Under the pieces are notes generated by a model. It was not told the DNA's origin, ran no database searches, and was given only the letters and a program-made list of their open reading frames with translations. Of a stretch of DNA of 29,492 nt, positions 6,681 through 15,769 are shown one piece after another. This DNA comes from UMGS1124 sp045541255 (GTDB lineage Bacteria; Bacillota_I; Bacilli_A; RF39; UBA660): assembly GCA_045541255.1 (NCBI GenBank), contig JAZQIU010000030.1:1-29492 (forward strand), written 5' to 3'. Within the stretch, counting starts at the first letter, position 1. Each line of letters opens with the position of its first letter. A program made the position numbers and the translations under genes.

Positions 6681-7688
6681 ATGTTTGAAAATTATGAACT
6701 AAGAATAAATAAAATAAATAAATTATTAAATAAATATGGAATTAATAGTATTGAAGAAGCAAAAAGTATTTGTGATAGTTTTGGTTTAGATGTTTATAAC
6801 CTTGTAAAATCTATACAACCAATTTGTTTTGAGGATGCATGTTTCGCATATATAGTTGGTGCAGCAATAGCACTAAAAGAAAATTGTGAAAGTGCATCAA
6901 CTGTTTCATTATATTTAGGGGAAGCGTTACAAGCTTTCTGTATTGATGGTAGTGTTGCAGAAACAAGACAAATCGGTATTGGTCACGGAGAATTAGGCGC
7001 TCGTCTTTTAGACGAAAAAACAGAATGCTTTGCATTTTTAGCAGGGCATGAATCTTTTGCAGCAGCAGAAGGAGCAATTGGTATTGCAAAAAGTGCTAAT
7101 AAAGTAAGAACAAAACCATTAAGAGTAATATTAAATGGTTTAGGAAAAGATGCTGCACTTATAATAAGTAGAATAAATGGATTTACTTATGTAGAAACAG
7201 AATATGATTATGATTCAGGGAATTTAAATATTATAAATGAAAAAAAATATAGTGATGGCGAAAGAAGTTTAGTAAAATGTTATGGAGCATTTGATACTAG
7301 AGAAGGTGTAGCGATAATGCATCATGAAAATGTAGATGTTTCAATAACAGGAAATTCTACTAATCCAACTAGATTTCAACACCCAGTTGCAGGAATATAT
7401 AAAAAGGAAAGAGTTGCCGAAGGTAAAGCTTATTTCTCAGTAGCAAGTGGTGGTGGAACAGGAAGAACATTACATCCAGATAATATGGCTGCAGGACCTA
7501 GTAGTTATGGATTAACAGATACTATGGGAAGAATGCATGGAGATGTACAATTCGCTGGTTCATCATCAGTACCGGCTCATGTAGAAATGATGGGATTTGT
7601 CGGAATGGGGAACAACCCAATGGTAGGTGCTACAGTAAATATTGCGGTAGCAATCGATGAAAAATTAAAAGAAAAAAGAAGTACATAA
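6681..7688 (+). CDS. GGGtGRT family protein
   Basis: This 335-residue protein carries the name-giving motif GGGTGRT at residues 257-263, followed by LHPDNMAAGPSSYG, and a glycine-rich C-terminal part (MMGFVGMGNNPMVGAT). It belongs to the GGGtGRT protein family, whose biochemical function I do not know to be established. It is soluble with no signal peptide. GGGAGG precedes ATG 6681 and the gene follows the NifU-like gene by 14 bp, the usual pairing for this family. The pflBA operon starts 31 bp downstream, separated only by a weak hairpin, so the pair may be read together with pfl. A link to the oxygen-sensitive glycyl-radical system is inference. Confidence 0.85.
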   Translation: MFENYELRINKINKLLNKYGINSIEEAKSICDSFGLDVYNLVKSIQPICFEDACFAYIVGAAIALKENCESASTVSLYLGEALQAFCIDGSVAETRQIGIGHGELGARLLDEKTECFAFLAGHESFAAAEGAIGIAKSANKVRTKPLRVILNGLGKDAALIISRINGFTYVETEYDYDSGNLNIINEKKYSDGERSLVKCYGAFDTREGVAIMHHENVDVSITGNSTNPTRFQHPVAGIYKKERVAEGKAYFSVASGGGTGRTLHPDNMAAGPSSYGLTDTMGRMHGDVQFAGSSSVPAHVEMMGFVGMGNNPMVGATVNIAVAIDEKLKEKRST

Positions 7689-7696
7689 CTTCTTTT
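7674..7696 (+). terminator. Weak hairpin between the GGGtGRT gene and pflB
   Basis: The arms 7674-7682 and 7688-7696 pair over 9 bp with a 5-base loop and overlap the end of the GGGtGRT gene. The stem is A-T rich and the T tract is broken, so read-through into pflB (ribosome binding site AAGGAGAGG) is likely. Confidence 0.4.
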
Positions 7697-7719
7697 ATGT
7701 TCTTTAAGGAGAGGTAATA

Positions 7720-9951
7720 ATGAGAGAAGAATGGAAAAATTTTAAAGAAGGTAAATGGACTACAACGATAGATGTAGAAAATTTTATTGATATAAACTAC
7801 AAAGAATATAAAGATGGAGAAGAGTTTTTAGTAGGTACTACAGAAAAAACTCGTAAAGTTTGGGATAGATGTTTAAATCTATTAGATGAAGAATTAGAGA
7901 AACATGTATTAGATATTGATGTTGATAATATGTCTGGAATAAATGAATTTAAACCTGGATATATTGATAAAGAAAATGAAGTAATATTTGGATTGCAAAC
8001 TGATGCTCCGTTAAAACGTATGGTAAATCCATATGGTGGAATAAGAATGGTTTATCAAGAATTAGAAGCTTATGGATATACATTAAATCCTGAAGTTGAT
8101 AAATATTTTAATAAATATAGAAAAACACATAACCAAGGAGTATTTGATGCTTATACTAAAGATATAAGAACTGCTAGACATGTAGGACTTTTAACTGGAC
8201 TTCCAGATGCTTATGGAAGAGGAAGAATAATAGGTGACTTTAGACGTGTTGCTCTTTATGGTATAGATGCTTTACAACAACAAAAAATGGATGAATGGAA
8301 TAATAAATATGTTGGAGCGATGGACGATAACTTAATTCGTTTAAGAGAAGAATTATCAATGCAATATAGAGCATTAGAAGAAATGAAAAAAATGGCTCTT
8401 TCCTATGGATTTGATATTTCAAAACCAGCTCGCAACTCATTTGAAGCTGTAGAATGGACTTATTTAGCATACTTAGCAGGTGTTAAAGAAAATAATGGTG
8501 CAGCAATGTCTTTAGGAAGAGTAGATACATTCTTCGATATATATTTCGAAAGAGACCTAGCAAATGGAACGATCACAGAAAGCGAAGTACAAGAACTTAT
8601 TGATCAATTTGTCATTAAATTAAGATTAGTTAGACATTTACGTACACCAGATTATGATGAATTATTTTCAGGAGATCCAACTTGGGTTACATGTTCAATA
8701 GGAGGTATGAATGATGATGGAAGATCGTTAGTTAGTAAAACATCATTTAGAATTGTTCATACATTAGAAAATTTAGATACTGCACCTGAACCAAATATGA
8801 CAATACTTTGGAGTAATAAATTACCAGAAAAATTCAAAAAATATTGTGCTAAAGTAAGTATTACAACAGATGCAATTCAATATGAAAATGATGATGTAAT
8901 GAGACCTATTTATGGTGATGATTATGCAATCGCTTGTTGTGTATCAGCAATGAGATTAGGTAAAGACATGCAATTCTTTGGTGCACGTTGTAATTTAGCG
9001 AAATCATTACTATATTCATTAAATGGTGGAATAGATGAAATAAAAGGTTTAAAAGTAATAGAAGGTATTGAACCAAATACTGATGAAGTATTAAACTACG
9101 AAACTGTAAAAGAGAATTATTTCAAAGTATTAAGTAAAGTTGCCGAGATTTATAGTAATGCAATGAATACAATACATTACATGCATGATAAATATGCATA
9201 CGAAGCAGGATTAATGGCTCTACATGATACTGAAGTACATAGATATATGGCTTATGGTATAGCAGGATTATCAGTTGCAACAGATTCATTATCAGCAATT
9301 AAATATGCATGTGTTAAACCTATAAGAGATGAAAAAGGAATTACAATAGATTTTGATATTGTTGGAGATTATCCTAAGTATGGTAATGATGACGATAGAG
9401 TAGATTGTATCGCTCAAGAATTAACAGAATACTTCTTCAATGAATTAAAGAAACATAGATGTTATAAAGATGCAGAGCCTACTATGTCAGTACTTACAAT
9501 TACATCAAATGTAGTATATGGTTCTAAAACTGGTGCTACTCCAGATGGAAGAAAAAAAGGAGTTGCATTTGCACCAGGAGCTAATCCAATGCATGGAAGA
9601 GATGAAAATGGAGCAATAGCTTCATTAAACTCAGTTGCTAAATTAAACTATGAAAAATGTTGTAAAGATGGAGTATCTAATACATTTACAATTATTCCAG
9701 ATTCATTAGGCAAAGATGAAGAATCAAGAATAGATAATTTAGTAAGTTTATTAGATGGATACTTTAAAAAAGGAGCACATCATTTAAATGTAAATGTATT
9801 AAATAGAGAAATGTTAATTGATGCAATGAATAATCCAGATAAATATCCATTACTAACTATAAGAGTATCAGGATATAGTGTTAGATTTAATCGATTAACT
9901 AGAAAACAACAAGAGGAAGTTATATCAAGAACTTTCCATACAAAACTATGA
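7720..9951 (+). CDS. pflB: Formate C-acetyltransferase (pyruvate formate-lyase)
   Basis: This 743-residue glycyl-radical enzyme converts pyruvate and CoA to formate and acetyl-CoA, the main anaerobic route from pyruvate without making NADH. The adjacent catalytic cysteines are Cys406-Cys407 (in IACCVSAM). The glycyl-radical loop near the C-terminus reads RVSGYSVRFN, with the radical Gly at 718, and the end (ISRTFHTKL) is typical of true PFL. Both key features and the length (usual 740-760) point to PFL rather than a diol dehydratase or choline lyase. A strong AAGGAGAGG lies before ATG 7720. The stop overlaps the start of its activating enzyme (ATGA), ensuring matched expression. Confidence 0.97.
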   Translation: MREEWKNFKEGKWTTTIDVENFIDINYKEYKDGEEFLVGTTEKTRKVWDRCLNLLDEELEKHVLDIDVDNMSGINEFKPGYIDKENEVIFGLQTDAPLKRMVNPYGGIRMVYQELEAYGYTLNPEVDKYFNKYRKTHNQGVFDAYTKDIRTARHVGLLTGLPDAYGRGRIIGDFRRVALYGIDALQQQKMDEWNNKYVGAMDDNLIRLREELSMQYRALEEMKKMALSYGFDISKPARNSFEAVEWTYLAYLAGVKENNGAAMSLGRVDTFFDIYFERDLANGTITESEVQELIDQFVIKLRLVRHLRTPDYDELFSGDPTWVTCSIGGMNDDGRSLVSKTSFRIVHTLENLDTAPEPNMTILWSNKLPEKFKKYCAKVSITTDAIQYENDDVMRPIYGDDYAIACCVSAMRLGKDMQFFGARCNLAKSLLYSLNGGIDEIKGLKVIEGIEPNTDEVLNYETVKENYFKVLSKVAEIYSNAMNTIHYMHDKYAYEAGLMALHDTEVHRYMAYGIAGLSVATDSLSAIKYACVKPIRDEKGITIDFDIVGDYPKYGNDDDRVDCIAQELTEYFFNELKKHRCYKDAEPTMSVLTITSNVVYGSKTGATPDGRKKGVAFAPGANPMHGRDENGAIASLNSVAKLNYEKCCKDGVSNTFTIIPDSLGKDEESRIDNLVSLLDGYFKKGAHHLNVNVLNREMLIDAMNNPDKYPLLTIRVSGYSVRFNRLTRKQQEEVISRTFHTKL

Positions 9952-10658
9952 AGTCGAGTATAGCAAGTATAGAAACTTTTGGAACAGTAGACGGTCCAGG
10001 AATAAGAACAGTAGTATTCTTTAACGGATGCCACTTAAGATGCATATATTGTCATAATCCTGAAATGTGGTCTAAACAAGAAAATAATATGACAGTAAAT
10101 GAATTAGTTTCTAAAATAATAAAAAATAAAGAATATTTTGGTGATGCCGGAGGAGTAACCTTCTCTGGTGGAGAACCATTATTACACGCTGATTACATAA
10201 TTGATGTATCAAAAGAATTAAAGAAATATAATATACATATTGCACTAGATACTGCAGGAGTAGGTTTAGGTAATTATGAAGAATTATTAAAATATATAGA
10301 TTTAATTATATTTGATGTAAAACATACTACAAAAGATGGTTTTAAAAAAATTACTCAAATAAATTCTGATGAACCCATGAAATTTATAGAAGTAGCAAAT
10401 AAATTAAATAAAACTTTTTGGATAAGACAAGTAGTAGTACCAGGAATAACGGATAATGAAGAATACTTATATTCATTAAAAAAATATATAAAGCAAATAA
10501 AAAATATAGAACGAATTGAATTCTTACCTTATCACAAATTGGGTAGAGAAAAATATATAAAGCTTGGAATACCTTATCCTTGCGAAAATATCCCAGAAAT
10601 GGATAAAAATAAATGTAATGAACTTTATAATAAGTTTATAAATATATTGAATAAGTAG
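9948..10658 (+). CDS. pflA: Pyruvate formate-lyase activating enzyme (radical SAM)
   Basis: This 236-residue radical SAM enzyme makes the glycyl radical on PflB using S-adenosylmethionine. The [4Fe-4S] motif C-x3-C-x2-C is at Cys28, Cys32 and Cys35 (GCHLRCIYC). TVDGPGIRTVVF at 13-24 and FSGGEPLL near 73-80 are the other family signatures. The length matches PflA (about 240-260) and there is no extra ferredoxin insert, as expected for PFL-type activases. It overlaps pflB by four bases and is followed at once by a terminator. Confidence 0.96.
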   Translation: MKSSIASIETFGTVDGPGIRTVVFFNGCHLRCIYCHNPEMWSKQENNMTVNELVSKIIKNKEYFGDAGGVTFSGGEPLLHADYIIDVSKELKKYNIHIALDTAGVGLGNYEELLKYIDLIIFDVKHTTKDGFKKITQINSDEPMKFIEVANKLNKTFWIRQVVVPGITDNEEYLYSLKKYIKQIKNIERIEFLPYHKLGREKYIKLGIPYPCENIPEMDKNKCNELYNKFINILNK

Positions 10659-10680
10659 TTGAAAAATACTACTTTTTTTC
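10653..10680 (+). terminator. Terminator of the pfl operon
   Basis: The arms 10653-10659 and 10668-10674 (AAGTAGT / ACTACTT) have an 8-base loop and a T run to 10679. The 5' arm contains the pflA stop codon. Confidence 0.85.
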
Positions 10681-10779
10681 TTTATTAAAATATATAGAAC
10701 TCACAGCTCGTGTTAATTATTTTTTTAATATGCTAATATAAAATTGTAAAAAATAGAAAAGGAAATGGAGAAATAAAAA

Positions 10780-12873
10780 ATGAATAGAAGACAAAAGATT
10801 ATAGTAAGTGTAACAGGTATATTTTTGGTTCTATTAATTATTGTTGGATTAACATATGCATACTTTTTAACTCAAATAAACGGTAATACAGAAGAAAAAT
10901 CTATATCAATTACAACTGCTAATTTAGAATTAGTATATGGAGATGGCAATGGAATTTTAGAGGCTGCTGAGTTAATCGAACCAGGCAAAGATATTAAATT
11001 TAAAGATGTAAATGGTAATATAGTTGACTCAAAAATATTTACCGTTACAAATAAAGGTAACTCAACAATAGATGAATATGCTATAGTTTTAGACAATTTT
11101 AGTGTGACATACGCAAGTAATGGAACAACAAAAGATGATAGTGGAAATACAGTAACATATACAGAAGGTGAAGTTACAAGCTTTGTATTCCCTAATGATA
11201 TAATCATGAATATTAGCTGTAAATCATATGAAAATTATGGTCAAGCAAATCAAATAGAAAGTGGAACATGCAATGGTGTAGAAAAAGCATTACCAACAAC
11301 AAATGATATATTAAAAACAAATTCTATAGAAGTTGGAAAAACTCATGAATACCAACTAACTCTTCAATATTTAGAAACAGGAATTGATCAATCAAGAGAT
11401 ATGAACAAGACTATTACTGGTAGAATAAATTTAATAGATACAAAAAATACACTTGATATATCTGGTACTATAGCAAATTATACAACAGGAGATTATATTG
11501 AAACAAATAGTACAAAAAGAATTTCATATATAAATCCAGATGGCTCTTATAAAATAGTTGGATTAGAAAATGGGACACATTTACTAAAAGTATGTGGCAA
11601 AGAAGATACTGACTGTAGCAATCCAAAGATGAGTGAAACAATTATTATAAATCCTGGAAATGAAGAAAATGTATCTGGAAATACAATAACAAAAACAGCA
11701 GATTCAAGAGGTGTTAAAATTAGTATTGATGCACAGGCACAATCTATAACAATTGATGAAAGTTTTGAAAAATATAATCCTTATAGCAAAGGTACGCTTG
11801 CTTATGCTATACTTAATAACGCAATTAATCCTGGTGTAGAAACTAGTACTATATATAGTCCAACACCATTAACAACACCATCAGCAGAAATAAGTGGAGC
11901 AGATGAAAGGACTTTATCTACTGTAAATGATGATTATGGTGTAAGTTATTATTATAGAGGTAACGTAGTAGATAATTATGTAAATTTCGCTAATATGTGT
12001 TGGAGAATTGTACGTGTTATGGGTGATGGAACAGTTAAATTAATATTAGAAGATCAAAATGCATTATGTCAAAATAGTGTAACATCATCAGCTAGTTGGA
12101 ATATACCTTCTCGTGCAGATGGAACAGGAACTAATGGTACATTTGGATTCCAACAAAATACTGAACTTCAATCTGGTAAAACAGTAAATGTAATAAGCTT
12201 TAGACATGGAATAGATGGATATACTACTGGCAATTATAATTCTTTAGGCACTGCATTAAAATTATTCCAATCAACAAAATTATCTGGATATTCAGATGAT
12301 TTAGCTACAGGAAATTGGTGTTTAGACGAGAGTGGATACGAAACAAAAACTGGAATTCTATTAAGTGAAGATGAAAAAATGGAATATTTTAAAGGTAAAA
12401 TAAATCCACAACCAGCAGCAAAAAACACTTCAAAATTTTGGTATGGACCTTATGTAAGAATTGATTTTGATGGAATTCAAAAACCATCATTAAAATGTTA
12501 TGGAAAAATAATGAACGACTGGGACGATACTTCTAAAACTCCATTATACGCAGGTACTATTACTATAGATGAAGCAGTATTTGCAGGTGGAGCTAGTGAA
12601 ATAGTTAACGAAAATTATTATTTAATTAACGGATTTGAATCAATCGATTCTCCAATTTATAATAAAAATCATTATTTTTATACTTTATCTCCAAACGTTT
12701 TCTATAATGGAGTTCAAAATAATGTGTATAAAGTTGAATCAAGTGGATATGTTGGAACAACAGGAGTATCAGACAATTATGGTTCTTTTAGACCAGCAAT
12801 TGTATTAAAAAATAATGTAGTAATAAACACAACAACAAATGGAACAAAAACAAATCCTTATGTAATAAATTAA
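10780..12873 (+). CDS. SipW-signal-type surface protein with C-terminal RPA-motif domain (paralog 1)
   Basis: This 697-residue protein begins with RRQK, a hydrophobic segment (residues 7-28) and GLTYAYFLTQINGN, the style of the TasA/camelysin group processed by SipW-type signal peptidases. Residues about 35-220 resemble a TasA-like beta-sandwich (FTVTNKGN motif). Residues about 225-320 look like a small Ig/carboxypeptidase-regulatory-type domain. From about 335 it shares with the gene at 16873 a GTLAYAILNNA segment, a YYYRG segment, the motif CWRIVRVMGDG and an end reading YTLSP ... FRPAIVLKNN. It is predicted to be exported and cell-surface associated; function is unknown. Unlike paralog 2, its last part uses ordinary A/T-ending codons. 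It is monocistronic, with a weak extended -10 (TGC then TAATAT, 10731-10739) and a terminator. Confidence 0.72.
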   Translation: MNRRQKIIVSVTGIFLVLLIIVGLTYAYFLTQINGNTEEKSISITTANLELVYGDGNGILEAAELIEPGKDIKFKDVNGNIVDSKIFTVTNKGNSTIDEYAIVLDNFSVTYASNGTTKDDSGNTVTYTEGEVTSFVFPNDIIMNISCKSYENYGQANQIESGTCNGVEKALPTTNDILKTNSIEVGKTHEYQLTLQYLETGIDQSRDMNKTITGRINLIDTKNTLDISGTIANYTTGDYIETNSTKRISYINPDGSYKIVGLENGTHLLKVCGKEDTDCSNPKMSETIIINPGNEENVSGNTITKTADSRGVKISIDAQAQSITIDESFEKYNPYSKGTLAYAILNNAINPGVETSTIYSPTPLTTPSAEISGADERTLSTVNDDYGVSYYYRGNVVDNYVNFANMCWRIVRVMGDGTVKLILEDQNALCQNSVTSSASWNIPSRADGTGTNGTFGFQQNTELQSGKTVNVISFRHGIDGYTTGNYNSLGTALKLFQSTKLSGYSDDLATGNWCLDESGYETKTGILLSEDEKMEYFKGKINPQPAAKNTSKFWYGPYVRIDFDGIQKPSLKCYGKIMNDWDDTSKTPLYAGTITIDEAVFAGGASEIVNENYYLINGFESIDSPIYNKNHYFYTLSPNVFYNGVQNNVYKVESSGYVGTTGVSDNYGSFRPAIVLKNNVVINTTTNGTKTNPYVIN

Positions 12874-12897
12874 ACACTTTAAAAAAAGTGTTTTTTT
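12872..12897 (+). terminator. Rho-independent terminator
   Basis: AAACACTT (12872-12879) pairs with AAGTGTTT (12886-12893), a 6-base loop, with T residues to 12897. Confidence 0.85.
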
Positions 12898-12944
12898 GTA
12901 TATTATTATAATTTTTATCCATATTAATAATGAGGAGGAAAAAC

Positions 12945-13487
12945 ATGAAGAAAAAAATATGTATGTTTTGTGCTTGTTTAATACTTATTTTAATTACTAC
13001 TGCATGTACATTAGGTAATACTCCAACTAGCGCAGTAGAAAGAGTTTTAACTAAATATAATACAAATGATGAAGAAATATTAGTAGAATTAGATGATTAT
13101 GTTAATGAAAGTAATTTAACTGATAAACAAAGTACTAAGTATAAAAATGTTTATTTAAAACAATTTAAAGATATGAAGTATGAAATTAAAGAAGAAAAAA
13201 TAGATGGAGATAATGCAGTAGTTACAGCACAAATAACTGTATATGATTATTATAATGCCGAAAAAGAAGCTAATACTTATTTAACTAATAATCCAGATAA
13301 ATTTAAAACAGATGAAGTATATGATGAATCATTATTTACTGATTATAAGTTAGAACAATTAGATAAGGTTACTGATACAGTAGACTATACAATTGATTTT
13401 ACTTTAACTAAAGTAGATAACGAATGGGTAGTAAATGATTTAACAAATGAACAACTAGAAAAAATTCATGGTGTGTATGCTTACTAG
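12945..13487 (+). CDS. Lipoprotein of unknown function
   Basis: This 180-residue protein has a lipoprotein signal: basic MKKK, a hydrophobic core, and the lipobox ITTAC with Cys21 as the lipid-modified residue. The mature part (22-180) is acidic and contains a mixed alpha/beta pattern with KNVYLKQFKDMKYEIKE and DNEWVVNDLT near the end, as in NTF2-like or DUF-type lipoproteins. GAGGAGG at 12931-12937 is the ribosome binding site for ATG 12945; an ATG at 12930 would place it inside the gene. It stands alone with a terminator behind it. Attached to the outer face of the membrane; role unknown. Confidence 0.75.
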   Translation: MKKKICMFCACLILILITTACTLGNTPTSAVERVLTKYNTNDEEILVELDDYVNESNLTDKQSTKYKNVYLKQFKDMKYEIKEEKIDGDNAVVTAQITVYDYYNAEKEANTYLTNNPDKFKTDEVYDESLFTDYKLEQLDKVTDTVDYTIDFTLTKVDNEWVVNDLTNEQLEKIHGVYAY

Positions 13488-13507
13488 GACCTTATAGGTC
13501 TTTTTGT
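13486..13507 (+). terminator. Rho-independent terminator after the lipoprotein gene
   Basis: The arms 13486-13492 and 13496-13502 pair over 7 bp, including one G-U pair, around a 3-base loop. T residues follow. Confidence 0.7.
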
Positions 13508-13550
13508 ATTTATAAGTAATTAGTTAGATTATAGGAAAAAGATACAATAA

Positions 13551-13580
13551 AAGCTAACACTATATTAGTTTGGTTAGCTT
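13551..13580 (-). terminator. Probable terminator of clpP
   Basis: AAGCTAAC (13551-13558) and GTTAGCTT (13573-13580) form an 8-bp stem around a 14-base loop. On the minus strand it follows clpP and is trailed by a short T-rich stretch. Confidence 0.6.
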
Positions 13581-13599
13581 ATTAGTCCAAAATAATAAA

Positions 13600-14166
13600 T
13601 TAAATAATACTATCAATTAAACCGTATTCTAATGCTTCTTCACTCGATAAGTATTTATCTCGCTCAGTATCGCGTTCAATTTTCTTTAATGATTGATTAG
13701 TTAAAGTTGCTAACATATTGTTTAGCATCTTTTTTTTGCTTATTATTCTTTTAGCTTGAATTTCGATATCTGTTGCTTGTCCACCGACATTTCCAAGAGG
13801 TTGATGTATCATAACCTCACTATTTTTTAAAGAATGTCTCATTCCTTTGGTACCACTTGCAAGAATTAAAGAAGCCATACTAGCAGCTATGCCAGTTACT
13901 GTAGTTCTGACATCACTTTTTATAAAATTCATAGTATCGATTATAGCAAGCCCACTTGTAACGCTACCACCAGGAGAATTAATATAAATATCTATAGTAT
14001 TATTATTTAAAGAATCTAAATATAATAATTCACTTATAACTAAATTACTCATTATATCGTTTATTTCTCCATTTATAAAAATTATTCTATTTTCTAACAA
14101 CTTAGAATAAATATCAAAAACTTTATCGCCATTAGTTGTACTTTCTTGAATTGTTGGAATAAACAT
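13600..14166 (-). CDS. clpP: ATP-dependent Clp protease proteolytic subunit
   Basis: This 188-residue serine peptidase forms the barrel-shaped ClpP core that degrades proteins unfolded by ClpX or ClpC in the cytoplasm. The catalytic triad is Ser96 (GIAASMAS), His121 (VMIHQP) and Asp170 (ERDTERD), each one off Escherichia coli numbering. The INSPGGSV motif (63-70) and the C-terminal EALEYGLID are typical. The length is slightly below the usual 193-200. AGGTGATAA on the minus strand precedes ATG 14166. No clp ATPase gene is adjacent. The control region holds a palindrome but no full CtsR site. Confidence 0.95.
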   Translation of the reverse strand: MFIPTIQESTTNGDKVFDIYSKLLENRIIFINGEINDIMSNLVISELLYLDSLNNNTIDIYINSPGGSVTSGLAIIDTMNFIKSDVRTTVTGIAASMASLILASGTKGMRHSLKNSEVMIHQPLGNVGGQATDIEIQAKRIISKKKMLNNMLATLTNQSLKKIERDTERDKYLSSEEALEYGLIDSII

Positions 14167-14205
14167 TTTATCACCTAATATTATTTTATAAAATACTTCA
14201 TAATT

Positions 14206-14221
14206 AATACTATAAAGTATT
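14206..14221 (-). promoter_or_regulatory. Palindrome in the clpP control region, possible operator
   Basis: AATACT, four bases, AGTATT forms a perfect inverted repeat, and a further AATACT occurs at 14192-14197. It sits downstream of the best clpP -35 candidate (TTGTCA on the minus strand, 14222-14227). No clear -10 at ideal spacing was found. The regulator is unknown. Confidence 0.3.
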
Positions 14222-14267
14222 TGACAAAATATTTAAAAAAATTGTTGTAAATTAAATATTCAAAAAG

Positions 14268-14296
14268 TTTACTTTTAAAGTATCATTTGTTAGAAT
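14268..14296 (+). promoter_or_regulatory. Promoter of the nucleoside-kinase-like gene
   Basis: TTTACT (14268-14273), 17 bases, then TAGAAT (14291-14296), followed by a good ribosome binding site (AGAGGGA) before ATG 14324. Confidence 0.5.
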
Positions 14297-14323
14297 ATAA
14301 ATAGAATAGTAAAGAGGGATAAT

Positions 14324-15760
14324 ATGAAAGAAGAAAAAGCTGGATTAAAATTTCTGATGGTTATTGCTTCTAAAGAAATATTAAATTGTGAAATAAAATT
14401 TTGCCATAGTTTAGATACTGGTATTAGAGGAAAATTTTTAACAAAACATAAAGTTACTACTAATGATATAAAATTAATAACTAATAAAATGAAAGAATAT
14501 ATAGAAGGAAAGTTTCCTATATTAAAACTTAATGTTAGTAGTCAAGATGCAATAAATTATTATAAAAGATATAATGAGGAAGAAAAAGCTAGAAGTATAG
14601 ATAATATAATAAACGAAACTATTATATTTAACGAATTATTAGGTCGATATAATTATTTTTATACACCAATAGTTTCTAATACAAGTGAAATAAATAATTT
14701 TAAGATTATAAATTTAAATAATAACGACTTTGTACTTGTAGATAATTGTGATATAAAAAGAGAATATATTCATAAAAAAAATATATTTAATGAATTTAAT
14801 AAATATAACGATTGGCTAAATAAACAAGATATTCATTATGTATGCGATTTAAATAAAATTATAAGTGATGGAAAAATAGAAGATTTTATAAAGAAAAATG
14901 ATATCATAATAGATGATTCTATAATGGAAATAGCAGAAAACATTGTAAGATTAAAGAAAAAAATAATATTCTTAGGTGGACCATCTAGTAGTGGTAAAAC
15001 AACCAGTTCAAGAAAATTAGCTTTATATTTAAATGCATTAGGTAAAAAAACTATCAAAATAAGCTTAGATGATTATTATAAAGAATTAGAAGATATTAAA
15101 CCTGACGAATCAGGCAAAAGAGATTTTGAAAGTTTGAATGCTTTAGATTTAAGTTTATTTAGACATCAAATGGCTGAATTATTAAATGGTAAGAATATCG
15201 TTTTACCTAAATATAATTTTGCAACGGCTTCTAAATCTTTTGATTCAGATTCTGTTAGTTTAAATAAAGATACAATTCTTATTATTGAAGGCTTACATTG
15301 CTTAAATGAAGTAGTTAGTAAAAATATAGAGAAAAAAGACAAATATAAAGTCTATGTTAGTCCATTTACCCCGCTTACATTGGATAGACATAATTATATT
15401 TCTACTACTGAAAATAGATTACTTAGAAGAATAGTTAGAGATAATAGAACTAGAGGAGTAAATGTAGAAAAAACTTTAGAAATGTGGGAAAAAGTTAGAG
15501 ATGGTGAAGAAAAATATATTTTCCCTCATACAGATGAAGCAGATGTTGTTTTAAATACAAGTTATATATATGAAATAGGGGTATTAAAGGTATATGTAGA
15601 ACCATTACTATATACTGTTAAAATGGATAGTCCATATTATAGAAGGGCAAGACAATTATTAGATAGTTTAAAAATATTTTTCCCAATTAGTAGTGAATAT
15701 TTAGCTAGTGATAATGTTTTAAGAGAATTTATAGGTAAATCAGAATTTAACGAAGGATAA
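14324..15760 (+). CDS. Uridine kinase-like nucleoside kinase with ThrRS-editing-like N-terminus
   Basis: The C-terminal half of this 478-residue protein is a uridine kinase/phosphoribulokinase domain. It has a P-loop GGPSSSGKTT at 218-227, then ISLDDYYKE at 246-254, the GLHCLNE motif after the Walker B-like strand, and RLLRRIVRDNRTRG further on. The N-terminal ~200 residues resemble the threonyl/alanyl-tRNA synthetase second additional domain placed before such kinases in many Firmicutes. Full-length relatives that I recall have about 550 residues with a TGS domain at the front; that part seems absent here. Likely role: phosphorylating a nucleoside in salvage; substrate unproven. gap follows nine bases later, so both are probably co-transcribed. 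Confidence 0.8.
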   Translation: MKEEKAGLKFLMVIASKEILNCEIKFCHSLDTGIRGKFLTKHKVTTNDIKLITNKMKEYIEGKFPILKLNVSSQDAINYYKRYNEEEKARSIDNIINETIIFNELLGRYNYFYTPIVSNTSEINNFKIINLNNNDFVLVDNCDIKREYIHKKNIFNEFNKYNDWLNKQDIHYVCDLNKIISDGKIEDFIKKNDIIIDDSIMEIAENIVRLKKKIIFLGGPSSSGKTTSSRKLALYLNALGKKTIKISLDDYYKELEDIKPDESGKRDFESLNALDLSLFRHQMAELLNGKNIVLPKYNFATASKSFDSDSVSLNKDTILIIEGLHCLNEVVSKNIEKKDKYKVYVSPFTPLTLDRHNYISTTENRLLRRIVRDNRTRGVNVEKTLEMWEKVRDGEEKYIFPHTDEADVVLNTSYIYEIGVLKVYVEPLLYTVKMDSPYYRRARQLLDSLKIFFPISSEYLASDNVLREFIGKSEFNEG

Positions 15761-15769
15761 GGTGATGAA

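Noticed and set aside
12181..12873. Variable region at the end of paralog 1
   Set aside because: This part uses the normal A/T-ending codons and shows no GC-rich block, so it lacks the signature seen in paralog 2.
14215..14240. CtsR operator before clpP
   Set aside because: Only one GTCAAA half-site is visible on the minus strand; the second half expected for a CtsR site is missing.
14221..14250. TTGACA as -35 of a promoter for the nucleoside kinase gene
   Set aside because: No reasonable -10 at 16-19 bases; TTTACT/TAGAAT at 14268-14296 fits better.
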